Translations under genes and position numbers: made by a program | Origin: Desulfovibrio aminophilus | Lineage (GTDB): Bacteria > Desulfobacterota > Desulfovibrionia > Desulfovibrionales > Desulfovibrionaceae | Length of the DNA: 64,000 bases | Reading direction: 5' to 3' | NCBI RefSeq assembly: GCF_023660105.1 | Contig: NZ_JAMHGA010000012.1 | Coordinates: 248,001 to 312,000 of the forward strand | In this document: in pieces, positions 37,456-46,129 of the stretch | How positions within the stretch are numbered: position 1 is the stretch's first letter | Layout of the letters: every line of letters starts with the position of its first letter | Notes under the pieces: model-generated | Told to the model about the DNA's origin: nothing | The model's database searches: none | Seen by the model: the letters and a program-made list of their open reading frames with translations, nothing else

Positions 37456-38214
37456 ATGGATTCCGGCGGCAACGCCATCCGACTGAACAAATTCCTGGCC
37501 CAGTGCGGGGTCGCCTCGCGCCGGGGCGCGGACGAGCTCATCCTGTCCGGGGCCGTGAGCGTCAACGGCGCGGTGGTGGCCGAAGCCGGGTCCCGGGTGG
37601 ATCCGGCGCGCGACGTGGTGGCCGTGCACGGCCGCCCGGTGGCCGCGCCCGTGGCCGACGCCCCCCTGACCCTGGCCCTGCACAAACCCGTGCAGGTGGT
37701 GACCACGGTGCGCGATCCCCAGGGCCGCCGCACGGTCCTGGACTTCCTGCCCCCCGACATCCGCGCCCAACGCCCCTTTCCCGTGGGACGTCTGGACTTC
37801 CTCTCCGAGGGCCTGCTCCTGCTGACCACCGACGGCGAACTCTGCAATCGCCTGACCCATCCCCGCCACCACGTGCACAAGACCTACCGCGTTCGTGTGC
37901 GCGGCCAGGCGCCGAAAGCGGCCCTGGACCTCATGCGCGGGGGCATGACCCTGGAGGAAGGCGAACGCTTGGCCCCGGTGGAGACCCGCGTGCTCTCCGA
38001 GAGCCGGGGCGAAACCCTGTTGGAGATGACCCTGATTCAGGGCGTGAACCGCCAGATCCGACGCATGTGCCGCGACCTGGGGCTCGGCGTGCTGCAGCTG
38101 ACGCGCGTGGCCCAGGGTCCGGTGCGCCTGGGCGACCTCAAGCCCGGGGCCTGGCGCAGGCTGAGCGCGGAGGAAGACACGGCCCTGCGGCGGGCCGTGG
38201 GACTCGCCGGATGA
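37456..38214 (+). CDS. rRNA pseudouridine synthase RluB/RsuA family
   Basis: The 252-residue protein has an N-terminal S4 RNA-binding domain (RLNKFLAQCGVASRRGADELI) and the catalytic Asp in FPVGRLDFLSEGLLLLTTDG. The C-terminal NRQIRRMCRDLGL motif completes the fold. It should form pseudouridine in 23S (RluB) or 16S (RsuA) rRNA; which one cannot be decided by eye. A terminator follows within 10 bases. Confidence 0.92.
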   Translation: MDSGGNAIRLNKFLAQCGVASRRGADELILSGAVSVNGAVVAEAGSRVDPARDVVAVHGRPVAAPVADAPLTLALHKPVQVVTTVRDPQGRRTVLDFLPPDIRAQRPFPVGRLDFLSEGLLLLTTDGELCNRLTHPRHHVHKTYRVRVRGQAPKAALDLMRGGMTLEEGERLAPVETRVLSESRGETLLEMTLIQGVNRQIRRMCRDLGLGVLQLTRVAQGPVRLGDLKPGAWRRLSAEEDTALRRAVGLAG

Positions 38215-38221
38215 AATGAAG

Positions 38222-38243
38222 CGGCCCGGGTTTCCCCGGGCCG
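38222..38243. terminator. Bidirectional hairpin terminator
   Basis: CGGCCCGGG pairs with CCCGGGCCG around TTTC. It lies between the convergent pseudouridine synthase and lolA genes. The T-run is weak. Confidence 0.65.
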
Positions 38244-38248
38244 TCTCG

Positions 38249-38890
38249 TCACTGCTGCTTGGTGTTGTCCAGGATGGTCACGCCCTTGGGCGGCGTGAAG
38301 CTGAAGGCGTCGGCCGGGTGCTTGTAGCCCTGCTGAAAATTCTTCAGGGCCACCAGGTTGCCGTTGCCGTAGAAATCCACAATGAAGACCCGCTTCACGG
38401 TGCCCTCGTCGTCCACCCAGAGATAGGCCAGGACCAGGCCGGGCTCGGGCTCCTTGGGGACGAGCTTGACCTTGTTCAGGCCCTGGTCCTCGCCCTGCAT
38501 GACGACCTTGAAGTCTTCCTTGAGGTTCGCCTGGCCGGAGAGGAACCGGATCATGGTCTTGGAGGTGAAGGCCTGGTCCGCGCGGTAGCGGATGACCTGG
38601 CTTTCGCTCTCGATGTAGTCCCAGACCGACTCCTTGCCCACCACGAGAAGCTGCTTCTCGGGGGTCAGGGTCTCCCAGCGGACCAGGCCGGGGTTCTGGA
38701 AGCCCATGACGCCGGTGCGCTTCTCCACCTCGCGGGTGGCGGCGTTGGTCAGTTCCTGGTCGAAGTCCGCCTGGAAGGACTTGAGCGCCTCATAGCGCTT
38801 CTGCACCTTGTCCGGCAGGTCCTGGGCAAGGGCCGCGCCGGTCCAGAGCAGGACCAGGGCGGCGCAGGCGATGACGCGAAAGGTTTTCAT
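38249..38890 (-). CDS. lolA: Outer-membrane lipoprotein carrier LolA
   Basis: LolA ferries lipoproteins across the periplasm. The 213-residue precursor has a signal peptide ending ALAQ and a beta half-barrel beginning with the typical YEALKSFQADFDQE. GFQNPGLVRWET and the PPKGVTILD ending also match the family. It stands alone and leftward. Confidence 0.92.
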   Translation of the reverse strand: MKTFRVIACAALVLLWTGAALAQDLPDKVQKRYEALKSFQADFDQELTNAATREVEKRTGVMGFQNPGLVRWETLTPEKQLLVVGKESVWDYIESESQVIRYRADQAFTSKTMIRFLSGQANLKEDFKVVMQGEDQGLNKVKLVPKEPEPGLVLAYLWVDDEGTVKRVFIVDFYGNGNLVALKNFQQGYKHPADAFSFTPPKGVTILDNTKQQ

Positions 38891-38959
38891 AGCAAGGACT
38901 CCTTTTCAATCCCGGAGGCATGGGGTACACCCAAGTCGCCCTGAACGCAAGGAGGACCC

Positions 38960-39433
38960 ATGAAGGCCCCGGCCATATCCCAACTGGAACGCCGCATGAT
39001 CGAAGCCGAAATCATGGACCGGATGCGCGCCGAACTGGCCGCCGAGCTGGGCGAGGAACGCGCCCTGGCCCTTCTGCGCCGCGCCTCCCAGGCGGCCGCC
39101 CGCGACGCCGGGGCGGCATTCGCCCGCACGGCTCCCGGCGGTCCCTCCCTGGTCCACTTTCAAAGCATACTGGAGCGCTGGCGCGAGGGCAACGCCCTGG
39201 ACATCGAGGACGTGCGGCTCGACGGCGACGAACTGACCTTCTCCATCACGCGTTGCGAGTACGTGGCCGCCTACCGCGCCATGGGGCTGACCACGGCCAT
39301 GACCGACGCGGTGTCCTGCTGCCGGGACTTCGGGTTCATTCAGGGCTATTCGCCCCGGTTGTCGCTGGAGCGCGAGGAAACCATCGCGGCCGGGCGCCCC
39401 GCCTGCCGCTTCCGTTTCGTCTGGAAGGACTAG
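38960..39433 (+). CDS. L-2-amino-thiazoline-4-carboxylate hydrolase-like protein (PF14196 type)
   Basis: The 157-residue soluble protein has the layout of this family: a helical start, LTFSITRCEYVAAYRAMG, and the cysteine pair in DAVSCCRDFGFIQGYSP. The family name comes from a hydrolase used in cysteine production in Pseudomonas; most members have unknown roles. AAGGAGG precedes the start. Its TAG stop overlaps the ftsK stop on the other strand through a shared CTAG. Confidence 0.75.
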   Translation: MKAPAISQLERRMIEAEIMDRMRAELAAELGEERALALLRRASQAAARDAGAAFARTAPGGPSLVHFQSILERWREGNALDIEDVRLDGDELTFSITRCEYVAAYRAMGLTTAMTDAVSCCRDFGFIQGYSPRLSLEREETIAAGRPACRFRFVWKD

Positions 39434-41655
39434 TCCTTGCGGATCACGGTCCGGGGCTTGGCCCCGTCCTGGGGTCCGAGCAGGCCCTCGCGCTCCATCT
39501 GTTCGATGAAGCGGGCCGCGCGGTTGAAACCGATGCGGAAGCGGCGCTGAATGAGCGAGATGGAGGCCTTGCCCTGGGAGATGACGAACTCCTTGGCCTC
39601 CAGATAGTGCGGGTCGTCGGCCATGCCGTTGTCGCCGCCCTCCCCATTCTCGCCCTCCACCCCGGCCTCCTTCTTCCAGTCCGCGAAATCCACCGCGAAC
39701 TCGGCCTTGGGGCAGCTCTCCTTCCAGAAGTCCACCACGGCCTGGCACTCGGCCTCGTCCACGAAGGCCCCGTGCATGCGCTTGAGCTTGGAGCCGCTGG
39801 GCTTGAAGAGCATGTCGCCGCGTCCCAGCAGGCGTTCCGAGCCCACGGTGTCCAGGATGGTCCGCGAGTCGTGCTTGGACGTGACCTGGAAGGAGATGCG
39901 CGTGGGGAAGTTGGCCTTGATCAGGCCCGTGACCACGTCCACGCTGGGCCGCTGGGTGGCCAGGATCATGTGGATGCCCGCGGCGCGGGCCAGCTGGGCC
40001 AGGCGCACGATGCTCATCTCCACGTCCTTGGCCGCGGTCATCATCAGGTCGGCCAACTCGTCGATGATGATCACGAGATAGGGCATGGCCGCCAGGTCCG
40101 CCAGCTCCTCGGAACGGGCGTCGCCCAGGTCCGAAAGCTTCTGGTTGTATCCCTCGATGTTGCGCGCGCCCAGCCGGGCCATGCACTCGTAGCGGCGGTC
40201 CATCTCGAAGGTGGCCCACTCCAGGGCGCTCTTGGCCAGGGCCATGTCCGTGACCACCGGGTGCACGAGGTGGGGCATGTCCGAATAGAGGGCAAGCTCG
40301 ATGCGCTTGGGGTCCACCAGGAGGAAGCGCACCTGCTCGGGCGTGGCCTTGTAGAGGATGGAGAGCAGGATGCCGTTGAGGCAGACGCTCTTGCCCGCGC
40401 CCGTGGCTCCGGCCACCAGGAGGTGCGGCATCTTGGCCAGGTCCGCCACCTGGGGCTGGCCCTGGATGTCCTTGCCCAGGGCGATGGTCAGGGGCGAGGC
40501 CGCGTCGCGGAACGCGGACGACTCCAGGATTTCCCGCAGATACACGGTCTGGCGCTTGGGATTGGGAATCTCCACGCCCACCGAGTCCTTGCCTGGGATG
40601 GGGGCCTCGATGCGCACGGCCGTGGCCTTGAGGGCCAGGGCGATGTCGTCGGAGAGCGCGGCGATGCGGCTGATCTTCACGCCCGGGGCGGGCTTGTACT
40701 CGAACATGGTGACCACGGGGCCGGGCACCACCTGCTGGATCTCGCCCTGGACGTTGAAGTTGGCCAGGCACTCGCCCAACTGCTTGGCCTGGGCCTGGAG
40801 CACCTTGGGATCGGCCCCCTCCTGGACCTTGGGCGGCACGGCCAGGAGATCCAGTCCGGGGAAGGCCGGGATCCCGTTCTTCGCGGCTTTGGGCCGCGCG
40901 GGCTTGGCCGGTTTGGGCTTCGGCTTGGGCTCGGCGTCGAAGGGACGCAGGACGGGCTCCTCTTCCAACTCCTCCAACAACGGCAACGGCGCGGGCTCGT
41001 CCTCCGGTTCGTCTTCCTGCTCCCGCTCGGGCTCCGGGGCGCGGCGCGGCGCGGCCGTGCGGCTCAGCCGCACGGCGTTGCGCCTGGCCTCACGCTCGCG
41101 GCGCTCGTGCCGCCGGGCCAGCCAGTCGGTCGCCAGGCCGCGCAGACGCTTGCCCATGGACTCCCAGGACAGGCCCAGAAGCAGCTGCAGGCCCGCCAGG
41201 CTGACGAAGAGCCAGAACAGGAAGGAACCGGCCGGCCGGAGGTAGGAGCTGGTCCAGCGGATGAGGATGTTGCCCACGAAGCCGCCGCCGCTGACCCCGC
41301 CGGAGGCGGCATGGGCGTCGAAGAACCAGGGGTGGTGCGACCAGGCCATGAGACAGAGCCAAAGGCAGAAGAAGCCGGTCCAGCGCCACCAGGCCATGCG
41401 CAGGCCGCCCAGGAAGCGGCACAGGCCCAGGTAGAGGAAGTAGAACGGGCAGACGTACGCGCCCCGCCCGAAGAGATCGATGAGCAGACCCACGAAGTAG
41501 GAACCGGCGGCCCCGGCGAGGTTCCTGATCTTCCAGCCCCGGGTCACGGCCTGATTGAAGGTCGGGTCCCCGGGGTCGAAGGAAAACACGGCGAGGAACA
41601 GGAACGCGGCCAAAAAGAGATAGGCCAGGCCCACAAGTTCCCGTCTCACATTCAT
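39430..41655 (-). CDS. ftsK: DNA translocase FtsK
   Basis: A 741-residue division protein. Four N-terminal membrane helices (within residues 8-165) are followed by a short charged, Pro/Glu/Lys-rich linker, the RecA-like motor with Walker A GATGAGKS at 416-423, VLLVDPKRIELALY-type motifs and QRPSVDVVTG, and the C-terminal winged-helix gamma domain that reads KOPS and touches XerD. A xerD gene is in this window. The linker is much shorter than in E. coli, as is usual outside gamma-proteobacteria. Confidence 0.96.
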   Translation of the reverse strand: MNVRRELVGLAYLFLAAFLFLAVFSFDPGDPTFNQAVTRGWKIRNLAGAAGSYFVGLLIDLFGRGAYVCPFYFLYLGLCRFLGGLRMAWWRWTGFFCLWLCLMAWSHHPWFFDAHAASGGVSGGGFVGNILIRWTSSYLRPAGSFLFWLFVSLAGLQLLLGLSWESMGKRLRGLATDWLARRHERREREARRNAVRLSRTAAPRRAPEPEREQEDEPEDEPAPLPLLEELEEEPVLRPFDAEPKPKPKPAKPARPKAAKNGIPAFPGLDLLAVPPKVQEGADPKVLQAQAKQLGECLANFNVQGEIQQVVPGPVVTMFEYKPAPGVKISRIAALSDDIALALKATAVRIEAPIPGKDSVGVEIPNPKRQTVYLREILESSAFRDAASPLTIALGKDIQGQPQVADLAKMPHLLVAGATGAGKSVCLNGILLSILYKATPEQVRFLLVDPKRIELALYSDMPHLVHPVVTDMALAKSALEWATFEMDRRYECMARLGARNIEGYNQKLSDLGDARSEELADLAAMPYLVIIIDELADLMMTAAKDVEMSIVRLAQLARAAGIHMILATQRPSVDVVTGLIKANFPTRISFQVTSKHDSRTILDTVGSERLLGRGDMLFKPSGSKLKRMHGAFVDEAECQAVVDFWKESCPKAEFAVDFADWKKEAGVEGENGEGGDNGMADDPHYLEAKEFVISQGKASISLIQRRFRIGFNRAARFIEQMEREGLLGPQDGAKPRTVIRKD

Positions 41656-41681
41656 GCGCTGTGCGTCTCCTTGCGCGGACG

Positions 41682-41720
41682 AAAAGAGGCCGCGCGAGCC
41701 CGAGGGCCCCGCGACCTCTT
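41682..41720 (-). terminator. Terminator between efp and ftsK
   Basis: On the minus strand AAGAGG and CCTCTT form the base of an imperfect GC-rich stem and are followed by TTTTC. It would separate efp from the downstream ftsK. Confidence 0.6.
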
Positions 41721-41763
41721 CACGCGCCGGGCTCGCGCTCCGGTTCTCGTCTGATCCGCCGGA

Positions 41764-42321
41764 CTAGGCCCGGCTGATGTATTCGCCGCTGCGGGTGTCA
41801 ACCTTGATGGAATCGCCCGTGTTCACGAACAGCGGCACGTTGACCGCGAGGCCGGTCTCCATCTTGGCGGGCTTGGTGGCGCCGCTCACGCGGTCGCCCT
41901 GGAGCCCGGGCTCGGTCTCCACCACCTTGAGGATCACGGCGGCGGGCACCTGCAGCTCCATGAACGAACCGTTGTACAGGAGCACCTGGACCTTGTCGCC
42001 CTCCTTCACATAGCCGCCGTTCTCCCCGACCTTGTCGGCGGAGACGTGCACCTGCTCGAAGGATTCCAGGTCCATGAACACGTAGTCCTGGCCGTCCCGG
42101 TAGAGATACTGCATCTCCTGGGTGGCCATGTCGGCCCGGCCCACCTTCTCGCCGGAGCGGAAGGTCTTGTCCTCCACGCGGCCGGTGAGCATGTTGCGCA
42201 GCCTCGTGCGCACCATGGCCCCGCCCTTGCCCGGCTTGAAGTGCTCGGACTCGATGATCTCGTAAGGTTTGCCGTCGATCTCGATCTTCAGACCGCGACG
42301 AAAATCCGTGGTCGAATACAT
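41764..42321 (-). CDS. efp: Translation elongation factor EF-P
   Basis: EF-P relieves stalling at polyproline. The 185-residue protein has the KOW-like domain start [14 protein letters not shown] and the modified loop [17 protein letters not shown], where the Lys before GGA is the position lysylated in E. coli. Two OB domains follow and the end reads [18 protein letters not shown]. EpmA/EpmB were not seen here. It lies 45 bases downstream of aroQ. Confidence 0.96.
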   Translation of the reverse strand: MYSTTDFRRGLKIEIDGKPYEIIESEHFKPGKGGAMVRTRLRNMLTGRVEDKTFRSGEKVGRADMATQEMQYLYRDGQDYVFMDLESFEQVHVSADKVGENGGYVKEGDKVQVLLYNGSFMELQVPAAVILKVVETEPGLQGDRVSGATKPAKMETGLAVNVPLFVNTGDSIKVDTRSGEYISRA

Positions 42322-42366
42322 TCTCGGTACACCTTCAGGGGTTGAAGTCCCGGACCAGCCCGGGGG

Positions 42367-42837
42367 TCATCCTTTACCGCGCAGGCGCAGCCAGAGCGCC
42401 TGGACCGCCATCCCATAACCGAGAATGCCGAAACCGGCAATGACTCCGATGGAGTGCCGTCCGACGAAGCTTCGCTGGCGCAGGGGCTCGTCCGTGCGCG
42501 CGGCCAGGTTCGAGAGATGCACCTCCACGCAGGGAATCTTGACCCAGGCCAGGCAGTCGCCCAGGGCCAGGCTGGTGTGGGTGTAGGCCCCGGCGTTGAC
42601 CACCAGGCCGTCCACCTTGTCCTCCCAGGCCTTGGCCAGGCGGTCCACGATGCCGCCCTCGGAATTGGACTGGAAGTAATCCAGGACCACGTCGTCCGCT
42701 TCCTTGCCGAGCAGATCCCGCACGATGCCGGGCACCGCGTCCATGCCTTCCGAACCGTAGATTTCCGGCTGGCGCACGCCCAGGTGTCCCAGGTTGGGCC
42801 CGTTGACCACCAGGATGCGCAATTTCTTCTTGGCCAT
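42367..42837 (-). CDS. aroQ: Type II 3-dehydroquinate dehydratase AroQ
   Basis: The shikimate pathway step that dehydrates 3-dehydroquinate. The 156-residue protein has NGPNLGHLGVRQPEIYG with the active-site Arg and Tyr, DYFQSNSEGGIVD, NAGAYTHTS and the His-bearing CVEVHLSN motif. The usual NLNLLG reads NLGHLG here. A hydrophobic C-terminal stretch (GVIAGFGILGYGMAVQALW) is normal for the family's last helix. It is transcribed with efp. Confidence 0.95.
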   Translation of the reverse strand: MAKKKLRILVVNGPNLGHLGVRQPEIYGSEGMDAVPGIVRDLLGKEADDVVLDYFQSNSEGGIVDRLAKAWEDKVDGLVVNAGAYTHTSLALGDCLAWVKIPCVEVHLSNLAARTDEPLRQRSFVGRHSIGVIAGFGILGYGMAVQALWLRLRGKG

Positions 42838-42919
42838 CGATCCTCCGCCGCGCTTGACGCAACGGCCGTTTCACGCCACATTCCAGGCGTCGGCAGGTCC
42901 GTCCGCCGCCCTACTCCTT

Positions 42920-43540
42920 ATGAACCGAACCCTCACGATAGTCAAAACCGCCTTCCAGGCCGACCAGATGGGCGGCATATCCTTGCCCCAGGTGGCCCTC
43001 GCCGGGCGCTCCAACGTGGGCAAGTCCTCGCTGATCAACTGCCTGGCCGGACGCCGCCAGTTGGCCAAGACCAGCGCCACGCCGGGCAAGACCCGCAGCC
43101 TCAACTTCTACGAGGTCGCGCCCCTGGCCTACTGCCTCGTGGACCTGCCCGGCTACGGCTACGCCCGCTGCTCCAAGGCCGAGCGCGACAAGTGGGCCGA
43201 ACTCATCGGCCTCTATCTGCGCGGCAACGACCTGTTGCGCGGCGTGGCCGTGCTCCTGGACTGCCGCCTGGAGCCGCAGCAGAACGACCTGACCCTCACG
43301 GGCTATCTCCAGCACCTGCGCCTGCCCATCATGGCCGTGCTGACCAAGGCCGACAAGTGCTCCCAGAAGGAGCGCGCCCAGCGCCAGCGCCAGTGGGGCG
43401 ACCTGCTCGGCGGCGGCGAACCGCCCCTGGTCTTCTCGTCCAAGACCGGCCTGGGCCGCGAGGCCCTCTGGCGGCGGCTGGACGCCCTCGCGGGCGTCAA
43501 CGGCGCAGACGCCGCCGCAACGGCTCCAGGCGAGCCCTGA
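42920..43540 (+). CDS. engB: Ribosome biogenesis GTPase EngB (YihA/YsxC)
   Basis: A TRAFAC GTPase of 206 residues with G1 GRSNVGKSS, G2 at the conserved T in ATPGKTRSL, G3 DLPGYGYA, G4 TKAD and G5 SSKTG. It takes part in 50S subunit maturation and in division. The ATG at 42920 matches the family start. Its 3' end overlaps the convergent lptG gene by 44 bases. Confidence 0.95.
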   Translation: MNRTLTIVKTAFQADQMGGISLPQVALAGRSNVGKSSLINCLAGRRQLAKTSATPGKTRSLNFYEVAPLAYCLVDLPGYGYARCSKAERDKWAELIGLYLRGNDLLRGVAVLLDCRLEPQQNDLTLTGYLQHLRLPIMAVLTKADKCSQKERAQRQRQWGDLLGGGEPPLVFSSKTGLGREALWRRLDALAGVNGADAAATAPGEP

Positions 43541-44639
43541 TCTCCTTCTCCAGGCGGGGGCAGGAAATCCAGACCAGCCGCCCTCCGGCCGCCAGCGCGA
43601 ACAGAATGTTGCCGAGCCAGGCCCCCACGAACGGCGGCAAAAGGCCCTTGTCGCCCGCGGTGACGCCCACGGTGTGCACGCCGTACTGGACGAAGACCAA
43701 GGCCAGCGCCAAGCCGAGGTTCAGGTAGAGATTCTCGGACCAGCTGGTCAGGGCCAGGGCCAGCAAGGCCATGACCGCGATGGAGAAGGCGTAGGAAAAA
43801 CGGCTGTGCAGGGCCGTGCGCAGCCGTTCCACGTTGGAGCCGGATTCGCGCAATTCGTCGATGGTCTTGGAGAGCCGCCAGATGGGCAGCAGGGTCTGGC
43901 TCTCGCCCTGGTCCACCGCCGCAAAGGCCTTCAATTCCTGGTGCAGGGGCAGGGACATGCCCTCCTCTTCGGAGGACTGGAAGCTGGACGTGTCCAGGAC
44001 CGTGACCCCGCTCAGGCGCCAGTCGTCGCTCCTGGTCACAGCCCCCTTGGCGGAAATGATGCGCACGAGGCGCTGGCTCTCGGGATCGAACTCGTAGATC
44101 GTGATCCCGCTGGCCTGGTTGCGGGCCGCGTTCCCCTCGTCCACGTCCACGATGTAGACGCCGTCCCGAAACCAGAGGTTCTTCAGGGTCAGCTTGTCCA
44201 TCTGGCGCTTGCGCACGTCCTCCTTCCATATCCGGCTGGCCTCGCGCTCGCCGTAGACGCCCAAGACCTGGGAGAAGCCGAGCTGCACCAGACTCCAGAT
44301 CACGGCGTAGATCACGAAGAAGCGCACGAACCAGGACGGCGACACGCCTCCGGCGCGCAGGGCCATGAGTTCCCGGCTGCGCGCCAAGAGCCCCAGCTGG
44401 ACCACCAGGGCCAGCAGGAACACGGCGGGCAGGATCTGGGAGAGGATCACCGGCAGCTTGACCGCGAAATAGGTCAAGATGGAGCCCAGGCCCAGACCGG
44501 CGGACACGAAGTCGTCCACCCGGTCGAAGAGGTCGGAGAGCAGATAGATGCCCGTGCCCGCGCAGAGGCACATGAGGACCAGGAAGAGATTCTGCCGGGC
44601 CAAGTGGCGGCCCAGGACCCCGAAGGCGCGGCCGGTCAC
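43497..44639 (-). CDS. lptG: LPS export permease LptG
   Basis: One of the two transmembrane partners of the LptB2FG transporter that extracts LPS from the inner membrane. The 380-residue protein starts RHLARQNLFLVLMC and has six membrane helices around a periplasmic beta-jellyroll (EGNAARNQASGITIYEF), as in YjgQ-type proteins. It overlaps lptF by 4 bases and its C-terminus is antisense to the engB end. Confidence 0.92.
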   Translation of the reverse strand: MTGRAFGVLGRHLARQNLFLVLMCLCAGTGIYLLSDLFDRVDDFVSAGLGLGSILTYFAVKLPVILSQILPAVFLLALVVQLGLLARSRELMALRAGGVSPSWFVRFFVIYAVIWSLVQLGFSQVLGVYGEREASRIWKEDVRKRQMDKLTLKNLWFRDGVYIVDVDEGNAARNQASGITIYEFDPESQRLVRIISAKGAVTRSDDWRLSGVTVLDTSSFQSSEEEGMSLPLHQELKAFAAVDQGESQTLLPIWRLSKTIDELRESGSNVERLRTALHSRFSYAFSIAVMALLALALTSWSENLYLNLGLALALVFVQYGVHTVGVTAGDKGLLPPFVGAWLGNILFALAAGGRLVWISCPRLEKEIRARLEPLRRRLRR

Positions 44640-45802
44640 GCCGTCCTCCGGCGCAGACGCAGGTGGGCCAGGCGCTCCACCAGCTGTCCGGCGCGTTCAT
44701 GCTGGGCCAGCCAGAGGAAGCCGCCGCCCACGCCGAGGAACAAGAGGTTGGGGCTCCAGAGGGCCAGGACCGGCGGCAGGGTGCCGGCCTCGGCCAGGCT
44801 CACGCCCAGTGAGAACAGGGAATAGTAGACCAGGAACAGGCCCAGGGAGAGGACCAAGCCATATTGGCTCTTGAGTCCCCGGAACACGCAGGCCGTGGGC
44901 AGGGCGAACAGGCCGAGAACAAGACAGGCCAAGGGCAGGGCCAGACGCTTATGCAGCTCGACTTCCACCTTCTTGCGCGGAAAACGCGCCGCTTCGGGAG
45001 AATCGGGCGGAGCGCTCCGCAGGGCCAGGAGTCTGGCGAAGGACATCTCGCTGGGCCGACTGTCGTTCGCGCTCATGCCCCCCAACAATGACGCCAGGGG
45101 CAGGCGCAGGGAATAGGCCCCGAAGTGCAGGATGTCGAGATGCTGGCCCGCGAGGCGGAAGATGCGTCCGTTCTTGAAGTCGACCGCCAGGCGGCCCTCC
45201 TCGGACTCGGTGCGGATGGTCGCCTCCGGGGCCACGATGGCCACGGTCACGTCCTTGCGCGTCTTGTCCTGCACAAAGACGAACTTGAGCCGCCCGGTAT
45301 CGTTGTCCACCTGATGGGCGTAGAACGTGAGCCCCATGAAGTCCCGGTTGAAGGTGCCCGCCTGCAGGGCCAGCCGGGTGCGGGTCTGCACGAAGTCCAC
45401 CAAGGTGTGCCGGAAGTTGTCCATGCCCCAGGACAAGCCCCAGAAGGAGCACGCCAGGCCGAGGCAGGCGCAGACCAGGCCGAAGGCCAGGGGCGCGGGC
45501 AGAAGCTGGTACAGGCTCACGCCGCCGGCCTTGAGCGCGGTCAGCTCCTTGTCCGTGCTCATGCGCAAAAAGGTCAGGAAGACCGAAAGCATGCAGGCGA
45601 TGGGCAGAAGCAGGACCAGGAAGAACGGCGTGAGATAGAGGAAGATGAGCGCCAGGTCGAGCACGCCCAGGCTCTGGCCCAGGAGCATCTCGCGCAGCTG
45701 GAGCAGGCGGCCGATGAGAATGAGGCCGAGCAGGCAGCCCACGGCCAGGCCGAAGATCGCCAGCAGCTCCTTGAAAATGTGGCGATGCAGCAGCTTCAGC
45801 AA
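44636..45802 (-). CDS. lptF: LPS export permease LptF
   Basis: The partner of LptG. The 388-residue protein begins KLLHRHIFKELLAIF and has the KELTALKAGGVSLYQLL coupling helix and a beta domain between helices 3 and 4. No ATG or GTG is available; the start is most likely TTG at 45802, with CTG at 45799 as an alternative. It overlaps the end of the upstream 66-residue gene (TTGCTGA), so translation is probably coupled. Confidence 0.9.
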   Translation of the reverse strand: MLKLLHRHIFKELLAIFGLAVGCLLGLILIGRLLQLREMLLGQSLGVLDLALIFLYLTPFFLVLLLPIACMLSVFLTFLRMSTDKELTALKAGGVSLYQLLPAPLAFGLVCACLGLACSFWGLSWGMDNFRHTLVDFVQTRTRLALQAGTFNRDFMGLTFYAHQVDNDTGRLKFVFVQDKTRKDVTVAIVAPEATIRTESEEGRLAVDFKNGRIFRLAGQHLDILHFGAYSLRLPLASLLGGMSANDSRPSEMSFARLLALRSAPPDSPEAARFPRKKVEVELHKRLALPLACLVLGLFALPTACVFRGLKSQYGLVLSLGLFLVYYSLFSLGVSLAEAGTLPPVLALWSPNLLFLGVGGGFLWLAQHERAGQLVERLAHLRLRRRTA

Positions 45803-45996
45803 GCGTCCGGCCGGGGGTTGGGATGTTCCTTGAAGAAACGGTTCAGGAAGTCCTCGTCCGCTGGACCGAGGTTGAAGCGCTGTCCGGCCTCCTCGATGAG
45901 CCGGGCGGGCTTGGCCTCGGGACGCTCGCGCATCTGGTCGCAGATCCAGGCGATGGCCTTCTTGGCCAGTTCGCTTTGAGGCATCACGGTGGTCAT
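45796..45996 (-). CDS. Small conserved protein, 66 aa, upstream of lptF
   Basis: I do not recognise a family. The protein is helical and acidic (SELAKKAIAWICDQMRE, then KPARLIEEAGQRFNLGP). The start at 45996 has AAGGAG upstream. The end overlaps lptF by 7 bases, so it may serve as the translation leader for the TTG-started lptF. Its helix-turn-helix-like layout could also suggest a nucleic-acid binder, but no motif is clear. Confidence 0.65.
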   Translation of the reverse strand: MTTVMPQSELAKKAIAWICDQMRERPEAKPARLIEEAGQRFNLGPADEDFLNRFFKEHPNPRPDAC

Positions 45997-46063
45997 TGCG
46001 GCTCCTTGTCCCGCGGTCGCCGGGAACGTCCAGGAGATACACCAGCCTCCCGGCCCTGGCAAC

Positions 46064-46090
46064 TTGCCAATCCCCGCGCCTTCCTATAGC
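46064..46090 (+). promoter_or_regulatory. Probable uppP promoter
   Basis: TTGCCA at 46064-46069 and TATAGC at 46085-46090 are 15 bases apart, a short spacer. It is 40 bases before the uppP start codon and its -35 hexamer is the same TTGCCAA as those of tRNA-Met and tmRNA. Confidence 0.4.
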
Positions 46091-46129
46091 CAGGGGCAGC
46101 GGCGAACGCCGCGAAAGGAGCATGACGCA

